From Treponema sp. (GTDB lineage: Bacteria > Spirochaetota > Spirochaetia > Treponematales > Treponemataceae): a stretch of DNA of 64,000 bases. Both the position numbers and the translations under genes were made by a program. Where the stretch lies: NCBI GenBank assembly GCA_017645785.1, contig JAGCNW010000006.1:1-64000 (forward strand), written 5' to 3'. Position 1 is the first letter of the stretch. Every line of letters begins with the position of its first letter. Of the stretch, positions 8,288 through 16,856 are shown one piece after another. The notes beneath the pieces were generated by a model, which searched no databases, was not told the DNA's origin, and saw only the letters and a program-made list of their open reading frames with translations.

Positions 8288-8710
8288 ATGGCGAATTTTA
8301 AAATCAGCCCGACATTCGCTTTTCCCGTGATCGACGCGCCGGCGACTTCAAAGCGGCTCAAAGAGCTGCGCGAAAAGCGCAAGATTTCGATAGCGCAAAT
8401 TCAAAAGCTTTTTGGAATGGAAAATCCGCAATCAATTTACATTTGGGAAGACGAGCGTGAAAAATTTTTGCCCCACTTGGACAACCTTGTCGTCCTTGCG
8501 AAGCTTTACAAAGTTTCAATCGATGAGATGATAGTGACAAAAATGCGGCCCTCAAAAGAAGACCGCATTTGCTCGCGACGGGAGCCGCCCTACGGAATCG
8601 CGCAAGAAACGCTGGACTTTATCGCTCAAAACGCAAGCCCCGCAACAATTCAAGCGCTGGAAGAATATTTTGGATGCGGTATTAGACCGCAAACTAATTG
8701 CTTTTCGTGA
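8288..8710 (+). CDS. HTH (XRE-like) DNA-binding protein
   Basis: A 140-residue protein. The region RLKELREKRKISIAQIQKLF followed by NPQSIYIWEDE and 'LPHLDNLVVLAKLYKVSIDEMI' matches a Cro/CI-type HTH whose turn carries the SIYIW recognition segment; the N-terminal FKISPTFAFPVIDA stretch is typical of a subfamily found in Firmicutes and Treponema. The C-terminus (residues about 90-140) has no domain I recognise. The start is uncertain: I use the ATG at 8288 because the family usually begins just before the FKI segment, but an ATG at 8264 is also in frame and neither has a clear ribosome binding site. Target unknown. Confidence 0.65.
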   Translation: MANFKISPTFAFPVIDAPATSKRLKELREKRKISIAQIQKLFGMENPQSIYIWEDEREKFLPHLDNLVVLAKLYKVSIDEMIVTKMRPSKEDRICSRREPPYGIAQETLDFIAQNASPATIQALEEYFGCGIRPQTNCFS

Positions 8711-8711
8711 T

Positions 8712-8726
8712 GTCGCAATTTGCGAC
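8712..8726. repeat. Palindrome GTCGCAATTTGCGAC
   Basis: Seven-base arms around one base, between the convergent ends of two HTH genes. Same core as the ORF6N-linked palindromes. Confidence 0.55.
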
Positions 8727-8742
8727 TTCACACCAATCGCCG

Positions 8743-9414
8743 CTACGCCACCCTTCCCCCGTGGAAAAAGCATTCGTAGACTTTTTTGTCGTTCCAATAA
8801 ATTTCTTCGTAGCCTTGGAACCAGTCAAAGGCGCCGTTGACCGAGCACTTGTAGGTGTACTCGCCGTTTTGGTAATACTCGGGGCCGCGGTAGGGCATTT
8901 TTTTGTCGGCCTTGCGGAGAGCTTCCTTTAAGAAGTTTCCGCTGAATTCTTTTTCCAAGACGCGGCCCAGATAGTTCATTGCGTATTGGGCTTTGCCGCT
9001 TTTCCAAACGGCTTCTTGGCCGGCAAACTTTTCGCCGCCGACGTATGTGTCGTGGTAAACGTAGTCGTCGTTTTGGTAGCGGTAGTCGTGCGAGTCCAGG
9101 CGGGTGGAATCGGTTTCGTTCATAAAGGCCGCGTAGGTGTTTACGTTGGCTTCAAGGCGGAACGTTATCAGTTCGTCCAAGTCTGTCTTGTCGGCGGGAA
9201 CGACGCTCATCATGCACTGCTGGTCGCGAACAAGATAGTCAACCGTCACGGCCATAAGGTCGCTGATTTGAATCAAGTTTGAAATGTCGGGATAGGCCTG
9301 GCCGCTTTCCCACTTGGCCACGGCTTGCCGCGACACGTTCAACTTTTCCGCCAATGCTTCCTGAGTGAAGCCCTTGCTCTTTCTAAGAATCTGAAGTTTT
9401 TCCGAAAAATTCAT
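8743..9414 (-). CDS. XRE-family regulator with C-terminal DUF5680-like domain
   Basis: A 223-residue protein. Residues 1-65 are a textbook XRE domain (FTQEALAEKLNVSRQAVAKW, then GQAYPDISNLIQISDLMAV). From about residue 75 a globular domain follows (TFRLEANVNTYAAF, GGEKFAGQEAVWK, YYQNGEYTYKC, ending in a FFHGGRVA tail) that fits DUF5680, a domain with this fusion in Firmicutes and spirochaetes and thought to sense an unknown signal. The function of the second domain is not established. The gene stands alone, convergent with the preceding HTH gene. Its upstream gap (9415-9595) contains no gene I can support. Confidence 0.8.
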   Translation of the reverse strand: MNFSEKLQILRKSKGFTQEALAEKLNVSRQAVAKWESGQAYPDISNLIQISDLMAVTVDYLVRDQQCMMSVVPADKTDLDELITFRLEANVNTYAAFMNETDSTRLDSHDYRYQNDDYVYHDTYVGGEKFAGQEAVWKSGKAQYAMNYLGRVLEKEFSGNFLKEALRKADKKMPYRGPEYYQNGEYTYKCSVNGAFDWFQGYEEIYWNDKKVYECFFHGGRVA

Positions 9415-9595
9415 ATTACCCCCATACGCGCTATCGCGCTGACATGATTATCTTAGCGCGAATTCCGTTCCGCAAAAACCTATCGGAGGTTGCAATTGTG
9501 TTACTTTTGGTTGCTCAGGTCATGGCTTACACAGCCTGTTCAATACGCAACATATCCATATCGCGTTTTGTCAAGGAAATTATCCAACTGCGCTC

Positions 9596-9841
9596 TTACA
9601 GAGCGCTGTCAATTGCTTGCGCGAATTGGTCGGCGCAGGAGGTGCCGCGGCCCTTGCAGTCGTTTCCGCGCAGGATGCCGGCGATTTCCTTTGCGTCGCG
9701 ACCTTCGACCAAGCGGCCGATTGCCTTTAAGTTTCCGTTGCAGCCGCCCTTAAATTGAACGTTGCGCAGCTTTCCGTCCTCCAAGTCAAAGTCAAGCTGG
9801 ACCGAGCAAACGCCCTGCGGCTTAAAAGTCACGTGTTCCAT
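9596..9841 (-). CDS. TSCPD domain protein
   Basis: An 81-residue protein ending with TSCADQFAQAI, the TSCPD signature also found at the C-terminus of vitamin B12-dependent ribonucleotide reductases; the stand-alone form is the TIGR03905 type. Cysteines at FKGGCNGN, GNDCKGRG and TSCADQ suggest metal binding. I start at the ATG at 9841 because GAGGAG lies upstream at correct spacing; upstream in-frame starts have none. The biochemical role of stand-alone TSCPD proteins is unknown. It is divergent from the LacI-type gene and alone in its unit. Confidence 0.8.
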   Translation of the reverse strand: MEHVTFKPQGVCSVQLDFDLEDGKLRNVQFKGGCNGNLKAIGRLVEGRDAKEIAGILRGNDCKGRGTSCADQFAQAIDSAL

Positions 9842-9900
9842 AAAATACTCCTCGCGCATATTTTGGCGCATCAAGAGCGTTCTGTAAATAGCGGCAAGCC

Positions 9901-9952
9901 TTGACATACCACAAAAAAAAGCGTAATATTCTTACATTGTGCTCGTGCACGG
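9901..9952 (+). promoter_or_regulatory. Promoter and candidate auto-operator of the LacI-type gene
   Basis: TTGACA (9901-9906) and TAATAT (9924-9929) are 17 bases apart. Directly downstream lies GTGCTCGTGCAC, an imperfect palindrome (arms GTGC/GCAC) with a central CG, as in many LacI-family operators. Its position at about +5 to +17 would allow self-repression. The operator is inferred. Confidence 0.5.
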
Positions 9953-9991
9953 TACAGGAAACGGGCGCAGCTTGAAGGTTTGAGGACATAA

Positions 9992-11017
9992 ATGCCGGTG
10001 ACGATTAAGGACATTGCGAAGGCCGCGGGAGTTTCGCGGGGAACGGTTGACCGCGTTTTGCACAACCGGCCTGGCGTCAACGCGCAAGTGGCCGAACAAA
10101 TACGGGATCTGGCCCAAAAGATGGGCTTTGTTCCAAACCGCGCCGGAAAAATCCTGGCCGCCCGCAAGCAGCAGATAACGTTCGGCTGCCTTTTGCCTGA
10201 CAAGTCCATTCCATTTTTTGACGACGTAATCAAGGGAATCCAGCGCGCGCAACGCGAGCTTTCGGACTACAACGTCAGCGTGGAAATCGTTCACGCAGCC
10301 CGCTACGACACGGAAACGCACGTAAAGGCCTTGCAGTCGATGGCCAAAAAAAATTACTCGGGCCTTTGCGTAACAACTTTGGACACTCCGCAAGTTCAGC
10401 TTGAAGTGAACAAAATCGCGCAAAAAGGAATCCCCGTCGTAAGCGTCAACACCGACATCCCGGACAGCGGCCGCATTTGCTACGTTGGAACGGACTACCA
10501 GCGCTCAGGCCAGGCCGCCGCCGGAATGCTAAACTTGATTCATCCGCAAAAACTAAACGCGCTGATCATAGCAGGCTCTTACAACATCCGCGGCCACAAG
10601 GAGCGCATCAAAGGATTTTTGGCCGGCCTTGACGCGCACAAAATCGAATACACAGTTTGCGCCAAAATCGAATCCTTGGACAGCGACGACGTTTCTTACA
10701 AAGAAACCATTCGCGCGCTAAAAGAAAACCCTTCGATAAATTGCATCTTCATCGCGGCGGCCGGAGTCGGCGGAGTTTGCCGCGCAGTCCAAGATTGCGG
10801 AAAAGAAAAAATCCGCGTCTTGGCCTTTGACACCGTTCCGCAAGTAATAAAATATCTCAACAGCGGCCTCATCGACTTTACGATTGACCAAGAGCCGGAG
10901 ACGCAAGGCTACATGGGAATCCAGCGCCTCTTTTCTTGGCTGATGGAAGAAGGAAAGCGCGAGCCGCAAGACTACATCACAAAGACCGTGATTAAAATTG
11001 CGGAAAACATCGAGTAA
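9992..11017 (+). CDS. LacI-family transcriptional regulator
   Basis: A 341-residue regulator. Residues 4-30 form the LacI HTH (IKDIAKAAGVSRGTVDRVL, with D in place of the more common S), followed by the hinge region NRAGKILAARK and a periplasmic-binding-protein-like sugar domain from about residue 60 (ITFGCLLPDKSIPFFDDVIKG, VVSVNTDIPDSGRICYVGTD, VLAFDTVPQVIKYLN). GAGGA precedes the ATG. Such proteins usually repress a nearby sugar-uptake or catabolic operon, but no sugar transporter is adjacent, so the target is probably elsewhere or is the gene itself. The effector is not predictable from sequence. Confidence 0.9.
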   Translation: MPVTIKDIAKAAGVSRGTVDRVLHNRPGVNAQVAEQIRDLAQKMGFVPNRAGKILAARKQQITFGCLLPDKSIPFFDDVIKGIQRAQRELSDYNVSVEIVHAARYDTETHVKALQSMAKKNYSGLCVTTLDTPQVQLEVNKIAQKGIPVVSVNTDIPDSGRICYVGTDYQRSGQAAAGMLNLIHPQKLNALIIAGSYNIRGHKERIKGFLAGLDAHKIEYTVCAKIESLDSDDVSYKETIRALKENPSINCIFIAAAGVGGVCRAVQDCGKEKIRVLAFDTVPQVIKYLNSGLIDFTIDQEPETQGYMGIQRLFSWLMEEGKREPQDYITKTVIKIAENIE

Positions 11018-11046
11018 ATTTTTTCCACAACTCCGTCATTCCGCGC

Positions 11047-11060
11047 TATAATATTCTACA
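11047..11060 (+). promoter_or_regulatory. -10 box giving a leaderless start for the SH3 gene
   Basis: TATAAT (11047-11052) lies seven bases before the ATG at 11060 and there is no Shine-Dalgarno, so transcription should start at or next to the start codon. Confidence 0.55.
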
Positions 11061-11542
11061 TGACAAAAGTTATAAAACATTCATTGATCATGGTCTTTTT
11101 TGCGTTAATTTGCGCCCAAGTTTATGCCGCAGGCAAAAAACAGTATGTGTCGGTTGCGTCTGTTGACGTAAAGGCAAAGGCATCGCAATTTTCTTCTTCC
11201 GTGGGAACGGTAAAATACGCCGATGAAGTCATTGTCATTCAAGCGGACAAGTCTTGGAGCAAGATTGAGCTGCCTGGCGGAAAAAGCGGATGGCTTCCAA
11301 ATTCCTCTTTGAGCGCAAAAAAAATTGTCGTCAAATTGGACGGAAAAAAGAAAAGCTCCGCCACCGCCTCTGAATTGGCCCTCGCCGGAAAGGGATTTGA
11401 CAGCAATTTTGAAAACACATTTGAAAAAACCAACGACGTAAGCTTCGCTCCCGTTGACAAAATCGAAACTTTTTCAACCTCAGAAAAAGACGCTGTAGAT
11501 TTTCTTAAAGAAGGCCAGCTTTTTGTAGGAGGCGAAGAATGA
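11060..11542 (+). CDS. Secreted bacterial SH3-domain protein
   Basis: A 160-residue exported protein. The N-terminal 23 residues are a signal peptide (hydrophobic core LIMVFFALICAQVYA, AxA-like cleavage). Residues about 28-85 are a bacterial SH3 (SH3b) domain: YVSVASVDVKAKAS, then VGTVKYADEVIVIQADKSWSK and GKSGWLPNSSL. SH3b domains bind peptidoglycan or act as envelope scaffolds. The ORF end overlaps the following protease gene by four bases (ATGA), so the two are translationally coupled, and a cyclase gene follows. I infer an envelope-stress or cell-wall sensing operon. The C-terminus is low complexity without a known domain. Confidence 0.75.
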   Translation: MTKVIKHSLIMVFFALICAQVYAAGKKQYVSVASVDVKAKASQFSSSVGTVKYADEVIVIQADKSWSKIELPGGKSGWLPNSSLSAKKIVVKLDGKKKSSATASELALAGKGFDSNFENTFEKTNDVSFAPVDKIETFSTSEKDAVDFLKEGQLFVGGEE

Positions 11543-12474
11543 AAAAATCAATTAAACTTTTGCAAGCAATCGCTGTCTGCTCATTCTTTTCCATCGCCGG
11601 AGCCTTTTCGTTTGACTTTGGGGATTTGCTAAAGGCAAACAAAGAAATGGAAAAGTCCACAGAAAACGTCACCTCGGCTCTGAAATCCCTTGAGTCAATA
11701 AAGAAAGCGACAGAAACAATTAGTTCGGCGGACTCTTACGAAATCGGAAGAACAGTCTCAGCCTCGGTGCTAAAGCAATACAAACTTCTTGACGCTCCCA
11801 AAGCCACCGCCTACCTTAACAAAATATGCAAGGCGCTGGCTCTCAATTCAGACACGCCCGTAATCTACAAAGATTATTGCGTCGCGATTCTTGACAGCGA
11901 CGAGATAAACGCGCTTTCGACTTGCGGCGGACATATTTTTGTAACAAAAGGCCTCTTAAAATGCTGTGACTCCGAAGACGCGGTCGCTTCAGTAATAGCG
12001 CACGAGATGGCTCACATTCAGTTGGAACACGCAGTGTCGGCCATAAAGGCAAGCAGAACCACAAACGCGATCAGCTCTTCCGTCTCCACCGCCTCAGCTT
12101 TTGTAAAAGAATACAGCGGAATGAGTTCCAACGACAAGGCTCTTTTTGATTCCTTGGCAAGCGCAAACCTCACGGTAATGGACAAAATCATGAACACCGG
12201 CTATCCAAAAGAGCAGGAGTACAAGGCTGACGAGTTGGCGTTGCGCTTGATGATTGACACAGGCTACGACCCCAACGCGATGATCGACATGCTTGAGCTT
12301 ATCGACAAACAGCACCAATCGAACGCAAGCGACACAGGCTGGAAAAAAACTCACCCAAAACCCGCCGACCGCATAAAGAAAGCCAAGGCCTTCATCGCAA
12401 AAAACAAGCCGCTCGGAAAGGACAAGTCTGTAAGGCTTGAAAGATTTAAAGGCAACCTTAACGGAAACATTTAA
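11539..12474 (+). CDS. Exported M48-family zinc metalloprotease
   Basis: A 311-residue peptidase M48 protein with a signal peptide (ends near SIAGAFS). Zinc ligands are the HEMAH motif (H155, E156, H159) and the downstream glutamate in EYKADE (E227). The layout, with CGGHIFVTKGLL before the motif and a long helical insert after it, fits BepA/LoiP-type periplasmic proteases that degrade misfolded envelope proteins. It overlaps the SH3 gene by four bases and its stop codon shares a base with the ATG of the cyclase gene (TAATG), so the three form one operon. A related lipoprotein protease is encoded at 18126-18938. Confidence 0.88.
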   Translation: MKKSIKLLQAIAVCSFFSIAGAFSFDFGDLLKANKEMEKSTENVTSALKSLESIKKATETISSADSYEIGRTVSASVLKQYKLLDAPKATAYLNKICKALALNSDTPVIYKDYCVAILDSDEINALSTCGGHIFVTKGLLKCCDSEDAVASVIAHEMAHIQLEHAVSAIKASRTTNAISSSVSTASAFVKEYSGMSSNDKALFDSLASANLTVMDKIMNTGYPKEQEYKADELALRLMIDTGYDPNAMIDMLELIDKQHQSNASDTGWKKTHPKPADRIKKAKAFIAKNKPLGKDKSVRLERFKGNLNGNI

Positions 12475-14615
12475 TGACACAAAACGCAAAGCTTTGGACA
12501 AGGGCGCTGGTCATCGCGGCCTTTAGTTTGTCGGCGACATTGATTTTAAACGCCCTTGGATTCTTCTTGCCCTTTGAAAACAAAAGTTACGACATTCGCA
12601 TGGCGGGCGCCGCCAAATACAAGCGGGCGTGCGACCAAATATGCTTTGTATGCGTCGACCAAGAAAGCATCGACTGGGCCCAGGAAAATTATTCTTGGTC
12701 CTGGCCTTGGCCGCGCGAAGCCTACGCAAGGATGATCGACTTTATTTCGGCGGGAAATCCAAACTCCATCGCTTGCGACATCTTGTACACAGAGCCTTCG
12801 GTTTACGGAAGCCAAGACGACATGGCGCTTGGCCAGGCCGAAGCCAGAAGCGGAAAAGTTATCCAAACATTTTTCATTTCGGAAGAAGATTACGACAAGG
12901 CGCTTTTCCCCGTTCCTCCGATAATGGACAACGCGGCCCTAATCGGAAACATAACCAGCGCAAAAGATTCCGACGACTTCATAAGACGCGCCCGCCTTTT
13001 TTACGACTACAACGGAAAGCGCTATCCCTCTTTGGGAATCGCCGCCGTTTGCCTTGACCAAGAGGAGCCGGATTTTTCTTCCGTTCCAAAATTAAAAGAC
13101 GGCTCTGTATTGTTGCGCTTTACAAAGTCGATAGACGATTATTTTCCTTATAGCGCCAAAGACGTTCTAGAAAGCTACGACAAATGGAAGAACGGAGAGG
13201 AAGGAGTTTTGGCGCCGGAAGACTTTGAAGGCCTTTATGTTTTTGCCGCCTACTACGCTCCGGGCCTCTTTGACATTTGCTCCACTCCAGTTTCGCAAGT
13301 TTATCCGGGCGTTGGAATTCACATTACGGCCTTGGACAATTACTTGACCGAAAGCTTTATGAGAAAGGCGCCGGACGCGACGAACCTTCTTTGGACAATC
13401 CTTTTGTGCTGCCTTGCTTCCGCGATTGTCGCCCTTTGCGAAAGCCGCTTTGCCACGCAAGCGTCAATCGGAATCCCGATCGGCATTTTGCTTGGACTCG
13501 CGCTCGCGATTTTTGTTCCGATAATTTTGTTCAACAACGGCGTATGGCTTTTGATGGTCGCTCCCTTGTTTGCATTTGGACTTTCTGCCATATCAAGCGT
13601 AATACTAAGCCTTTCGGTGGAAGGAAAGCAAAAGCGCTTCATAAGGTCGGCCTTCAGCCAATGCCTTTCCAAGGACGTAGTGAACCAAATCATAAACGAT
13701 TCGGCTTCGTTCACCTTGGGCGGAAAAAAGTTCCAGATGTCCGCGATTTTCACCGACATACAAAAATTTTCTTCCTTCAGCGAATTGCTTTCGGCAAGCC
13801 AGCTTGGCTGCCTTTTGAATTTTTACCTTACAAAAATGTCCGACATCATCATCGACGAAAAAGGAACCGTTGACAAATACGAAGGCGACGCGATCGTCGC
13901 GCTTGTCGGCGCTCCCCTAAAAATGGACGACCACGCGAAGCGCGCCTGCAAGGCGGCCATCAACATGAAAAAAGCCGAAGTCGTCATGAACAAGGACATC
14001 GTCGAATACGCCGCCAATCCCAAGCCATCATGGATGGAGCAAGACCTTTACGACGCCTTTAAAATTCTTGTCTCAAACCAAAAGACAATCTTTACAAGAA
14101 TCGGCATCAACAGCGGCGAGATGATCGCGGGCTACTTTGGTTCCGAAAGAAAAAAGAACTACACGATGATGGGAAACAACGTAAACTTGGCGTCGCGACT
14201 TGAAGGCGTAAACAAGCAGTACCACACAAACGGAATTCTTATAAGCCAGGCGACGCGCGAACTTTTGGGCGACGATTTTGTCGTCCGGCCCTTGGACAAA
14301 GTCCGCGTCGTGAACATAAACACGCCGATCCAGCTTTACGAATTGCTGGAAGAAAAGTCCGCGGCCTCCGACCAGCTTCTTTCTTACATCAAAAATTGGG
14401 AAAGCGCGATGGAACGCTTTGACGCGCGCGACTACGGGCAAGCCAAAAAAATCATCGGCCAGCTTATAAAAGAAAACCCAAACGACAATGTGGCAAAATA
14501 CTACGCCGGCCTTTTGGACAAGTACTTTTTGCAAGGTTTGTATCCGCAAGAAAAGGACAACGAAGGAGTTGAGTTCAATCCCCAAGACGGCGTTTTCAAA
14601 CTTTTGCAAAAATAA
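12474..14615 (+). CDS. CHASE2-domain class III adenylate/guanylate cyclase
   Basis: A 713-residue membrane sensor cyclase. Order: one N-terminal membrane helix (about 8-32), an extracytoplasmic CHASE2 sensor domain (about 35-300; YDIRMAGA and SWPWPREAYARMIDFI are typical), three membrane helices (about 305-385), and a class III cyclase catalytic domain (about 420-610) with the metal-binding segment AIFTDIQKFSSFSE, VDKYEGDAIVALVGAP and the NYTMMGNNVNLASRLE signature. The last 80 residues resemble a TPR-like tail. It should make cAMP or cGMP in response to an envelope signal. It is coupled to the SH3 and M48 genes, so cell-wall state may be the signal (inference). Confidence 0.9.
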   Translation: MTQNAKLWTRALVIAAFSLSATLILNALGFFLPFENKSYDIRMAGAAKYKRACDQICFVCVDQESIDWAQENYSWSWPWPREAYARMIDFISAGNPNSIACDILYTEPSVYGSQDDMALGQAEARSGKVIQTFFISEEDYDKALFPVPPIMDNAALIGNITSAKDSDDFIRRARLFYDYNGKRYPSLGIAAVCLDQEEPDFSSVPKLKDGSVLLRFTKSIDDYFPYSAKDVLESYDKWKNGEEGVLAPEDFEGLYVFAAYYAPGLFDICSTPVSQVYPGVGIHITALDNYLTESFMRKAPDATNLLWTILLCCLASAIVALCESRFATQASIGIPIGILLGLALAIFVPIILFNNGVWLLMVAPLFAFGLSAISSVILSLSVEGKQKRFIRSAFSQCLSKDVVNQIINDSASFTLGGKKFQMSAIFTDIQKFSSFSELLSASQLGCLLNFYLTKMSDIIIDEKGTVDKYEGDAIVALVGAPLKMDDHAKRACKAAINMKKAEVVMNKDIVEYAANPKPSWMEQDLYDAFKILVSNQKTIFTRIGINSGEMIAGYFGSERKKNYTMMGNNVNLASRLEGVNKQYHTNGILISQATRELLGDDFVVRPLDKVRVVNINTPIQLYELLEEKSAASDQLLSYIKNWESAMERFDARDYGQAKKIIGQLIKENPNDNVAKYYAGLLDKYFLQGLYPQEKDNEGVEFNPQDGVFKLLQK

Positions 14616-14640
14616 TTCCTCCGACACCCAAAAAGTGTGA

Positions 14641-14654
14641 TAGAATATTCCTTA
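14641..14654 (+). promoter_or_regulatory. Extended -10 box, leaderless start of the beta-helix gene
   Basis: TAGAAT (14641-14646), preceded by TGA-like extended -10 bases, ends seven bases before the ATG at 14654. No Shine-Dalgarno is present. Confidence 0.5.
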
Positions 14655-16756
14655 TGGAATATTTTGTAAAAACAAATGGCTCTGACTTTAACGACGGAAC
14701 GGAATCCTCTCCGTTTAAGACAATTTCAAAAGCCGCCGCAGTGGCGCAAGCTGGCGACACTGTGACTGTTTTTGGCGGAACCTACCGCGAATGGGTTCGT
14801 CCGCAAAACGGCGGCCGCAATGACAACGAGCGAATCGTTTACCGCGCGGCCAAGGGCGAGCGTCCCGTAATCAAAGGCTCGGAAGAAATTTCGGGCTGGA
14901 AAAACGAAGGCGGCACCCTTTGGAGCGTTACCGTTCCCAACACACTATGGACAAAAGGCGGCGGAGACGGAAGCAATCCCTTTGCAAAACCGGTATGGGG
15001 CGACTGGGTCGTTTGGCCGCTTGAAAAACCAGTTCACCTTGGCGACGTTTACATAAACGGAAAATCAATGTACGAGGCCATGTCGCTTGAAGAGGCCCGC
15101 GAAGCCAAAAAACGGACGACAGGCTACAACCCGCCGTGGACAAAACACGAGGAGCCGATTCTCGAACCCGAGCAAACGGTTTACCAATGGTTCGCCCAAG
15201 TAGGAAACGACGAAACAAAAATTTACGCAAACTTCCAGGACAAGGACCCCAACAAGGAATTGGTCGAAATCAGCGTCCGCCAAAGCTGCTTCTATCCCGA
15301 CAAGGTCGGCTTGGACTACATCACGCTTGACGGCTTTGAAATTTGCCAGGCCGCGACTCCTTGGGCGCCGCCTACAGCCGACCAACCCGGAATGATAGGC
15401 CCGCATTGGGCCAAGGGTTGGATTATTCAAAATTGCGTGATTCACGACGCAAAGTGTTCGGCGATTAGTTTAGGCAAAGAGGCTTCCACCGGCGACAACG
15501 ACTGCACGAAGTTCCGCGAAAAGCCCGGATACCAATTCCAAATGGAAGCGGTCTTCAAGGCGCTGCAAGCGGGCTGGAGCAAAGAAAAAATCGGCGGCCA
15601 CATCGTTCGCGACAACGTGATTTACGACTGCGGCCAAAACGGAATCGTGGGCCACATGGGCTGCGCCTTTAGCGTGATTGAACGGAACCACATTTACAAC
15701 ATCGCAGTCAAGCACGAATTCTTTGGCTACGAAATCGCAGGCATTAAATTCCACGCCGCGATCGACACGATAATCAGGAACAACAACATCCACAACTGCA
15801 CGCTTGGAACCTGGCTCGACTGGGAAACGCAGGGAACGCGAATCTCAAGCAACTTGTTCTACGCCAACGACCGCGACTTGATGGTCGAAGTTTCGCACGG
15901 ACCATACATCGTTGACAACAACATTTTCGCAAGCGAATACAACTTTGACAACATCTCTCAGGGCGGAGCGTATGTCCACAACTTGTGCTTGGGAACGATG
16001 CGCCGCGAGCAAGTCATGGACCGAGCCACGCCTTATCATTATCCGCACTCAACCGCTCCGATGGGAACGGCTCTTATTTTTAGCGGCGACGACCGCGTCA
16101 TGCAAAACATTTATGTCGGAGGAGCCAAGGCTTGGACCGAGCAGTCAAAGGACGGAACGGAATCTTACAACCAAAACTTGTTCGCCACTTCGATGCGGTC
16201 TTGGATTTTTGACTTTGCCGGCGTTCCGACGCCAGCCAACAAGGAACAATATACCGCCGCTGTCAAGGCCATAGACGCGCTTTTTGAAACGACAGAATTT
16301 ACCAAGGCCCCAAGCGCTCCGTCATTCGCCGACTACAAGGCCAACGTCGCAAAAGCTGGCGACGGCGACCACGACGTATTCATGCGCGTCCAGCAAGCCG
16401 TTTGCGCAAAGGGAAACCATTATGCCGGCGGCGCCAAAAAGTTTGACGGCGAAAAGGAATTCACAAGAAGCGACAAAAATCCTGGCGTTAAGATTGTAAA
16501 GGAAGGAAATAAAACTTACATCGAGTTCACCGCCGACAAAAATCTTTTGTCAGCCGGCGCCGCCGTAATTACGACAAAGGACTTGGACATGACCCGCATA
16601 AGCCAAGCGCGTTTTGACGACCCCAACGGAAAGGACCTTGTCTTTGACAAAGACTTTTTGGGAGCCGACCGCTCGGCGCAAAATCTTCCCGGCCCCTTCG
16701 CCCAGTTGAAGGAAGGGGTCAACAAGATTTTAGTCTGGGATTGCGGCAAGCGTTAG
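14654..16756 (+). CDS. Right-handed parallel beta-helix protein, probable carbohydrate-active enzyme
   Basis: A 700-residue protein without a signal peptide. It opens with YFVKTNGSDFNDGTESSPFK and ISKAAAVAQAGDTVTVFGGTY, the usual start of parallel beta-helix glycosidases and lyases, followed by a sandwich-like insert (GTLWSVTVP, VYINGKSMYEA) and repeated helix rungs such as IQNCVIHDAKCSAISLG, VRDNVIYDCGQNGIVGH and ISSNLFYANDRDLMVEV between about 230 and 430. The domain order resembles GH141 and related families acting on plant polysaccharides. With no signal peptide it would act on imported oligosaccharides. Substrate and exact family cannot be set without a profile search. It is monocistronic. 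Confidence 0.7.
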   Translation: MEYFVKTNGSDFNDGTESSPFKTISKAAAVAQAGDTVTVFGGTYREWVRPQNGGRNDNERIVYRAAKGERPVIKGSEEISGWKNEGGTLWSVTVPNTLWTKGGGDGSNPFAKPVWGDWVVWPLEKPVHLGDVYINGKSMYEAMSLEEAREAKKRTTGYNPPWTKHEEPILEPEQTVYQWFAQVGNDETKIYANFQDKDPNKELVEISVRQSCFYPDKVGLDYITLDGFEICQAATPWAPPTADQPGMIGPHWAKGWIIQNCVIHDAKCSAISLGKEASTGDNDCTKFREKPGYQFQMEAVFKALQAGWSKEKIGGHIVRDNVIYDCGQNGIVGHMGCAFSVIERNHIYNIAVKHEFFGYEIAGIKFHAAIDTIIRNNNIHNCTLGTWLDWETQGTRISSNLFYANDRDLMVEVSHGPYIVDNNIFASEYNFDNISQGGAYVHNLCLGTMRREQVMDRATPYHYPHSTAPMGTALIFSGDDRVMQNIYVGGAKAWTEQSKDGTESYNQNLFATSMRSWIFDFAGVPTPANKEQYTAAVKAIDALFETTEFTKAPSAPSFADYKANVAKAGDGDHDVFMRVQQAVCAKGNHYAGGAKKFDGEKEFTRSDKNPGVKIVKEGNKTYIEFTADKNLLSAGAAVITTKDLDMTRISQARFDDPNGKDLVFDKDFLGADRSAQNLPGPFAQLKEGVNKILVWDCGKR

Positions 16757-16764
16757 AACAAAGG

Positions 16765-16788
16765 ATTGTCGGGTCGCCGCCCGACAAT
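16765..16788. repeat. Palindrome ATTGTCGGG / CCCGACAAT
   Basis: Nine-base perfect arms with a 6-base loop, just past the beta-helix gene. It belongs with the copies at 16826-16848 and 20723-20745 (core CGGGTCAAGCCCG), a REP-like dispersed element. As RNA it would form a strong hairpin and may aid termination or mRNA stability. Confidence 0.6.
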
Positions 16789-16825
16789 GACACTGGCCGC
16801 AAGCCTAAAAAGCCGCCCGCCTGTC

Positions 16826-16848
16826 ATGTTCGGGCTTGACCCGGACAT
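16826..16848. repeat. REP-like palindrome ATGTTCGGG / CCCGGACAT
   Basis: Nine-base arms with one mismatch, followed on the plus strand by CTTTTTG, so it could end transcripts from the beta-helix gene. It lies beside the 3' end of the convergent gene at 16857. Confidence 0.5.
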
Positions 16849-16856
16849 CTTTTTGT

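Noticed and set aside
9415-9595. Small ORF in the gap between the XRE-DUF5680 and TSCPD genes
   Set aside because: Frames are short, no start with a binding site is found, and no recognisable protein sequence results.
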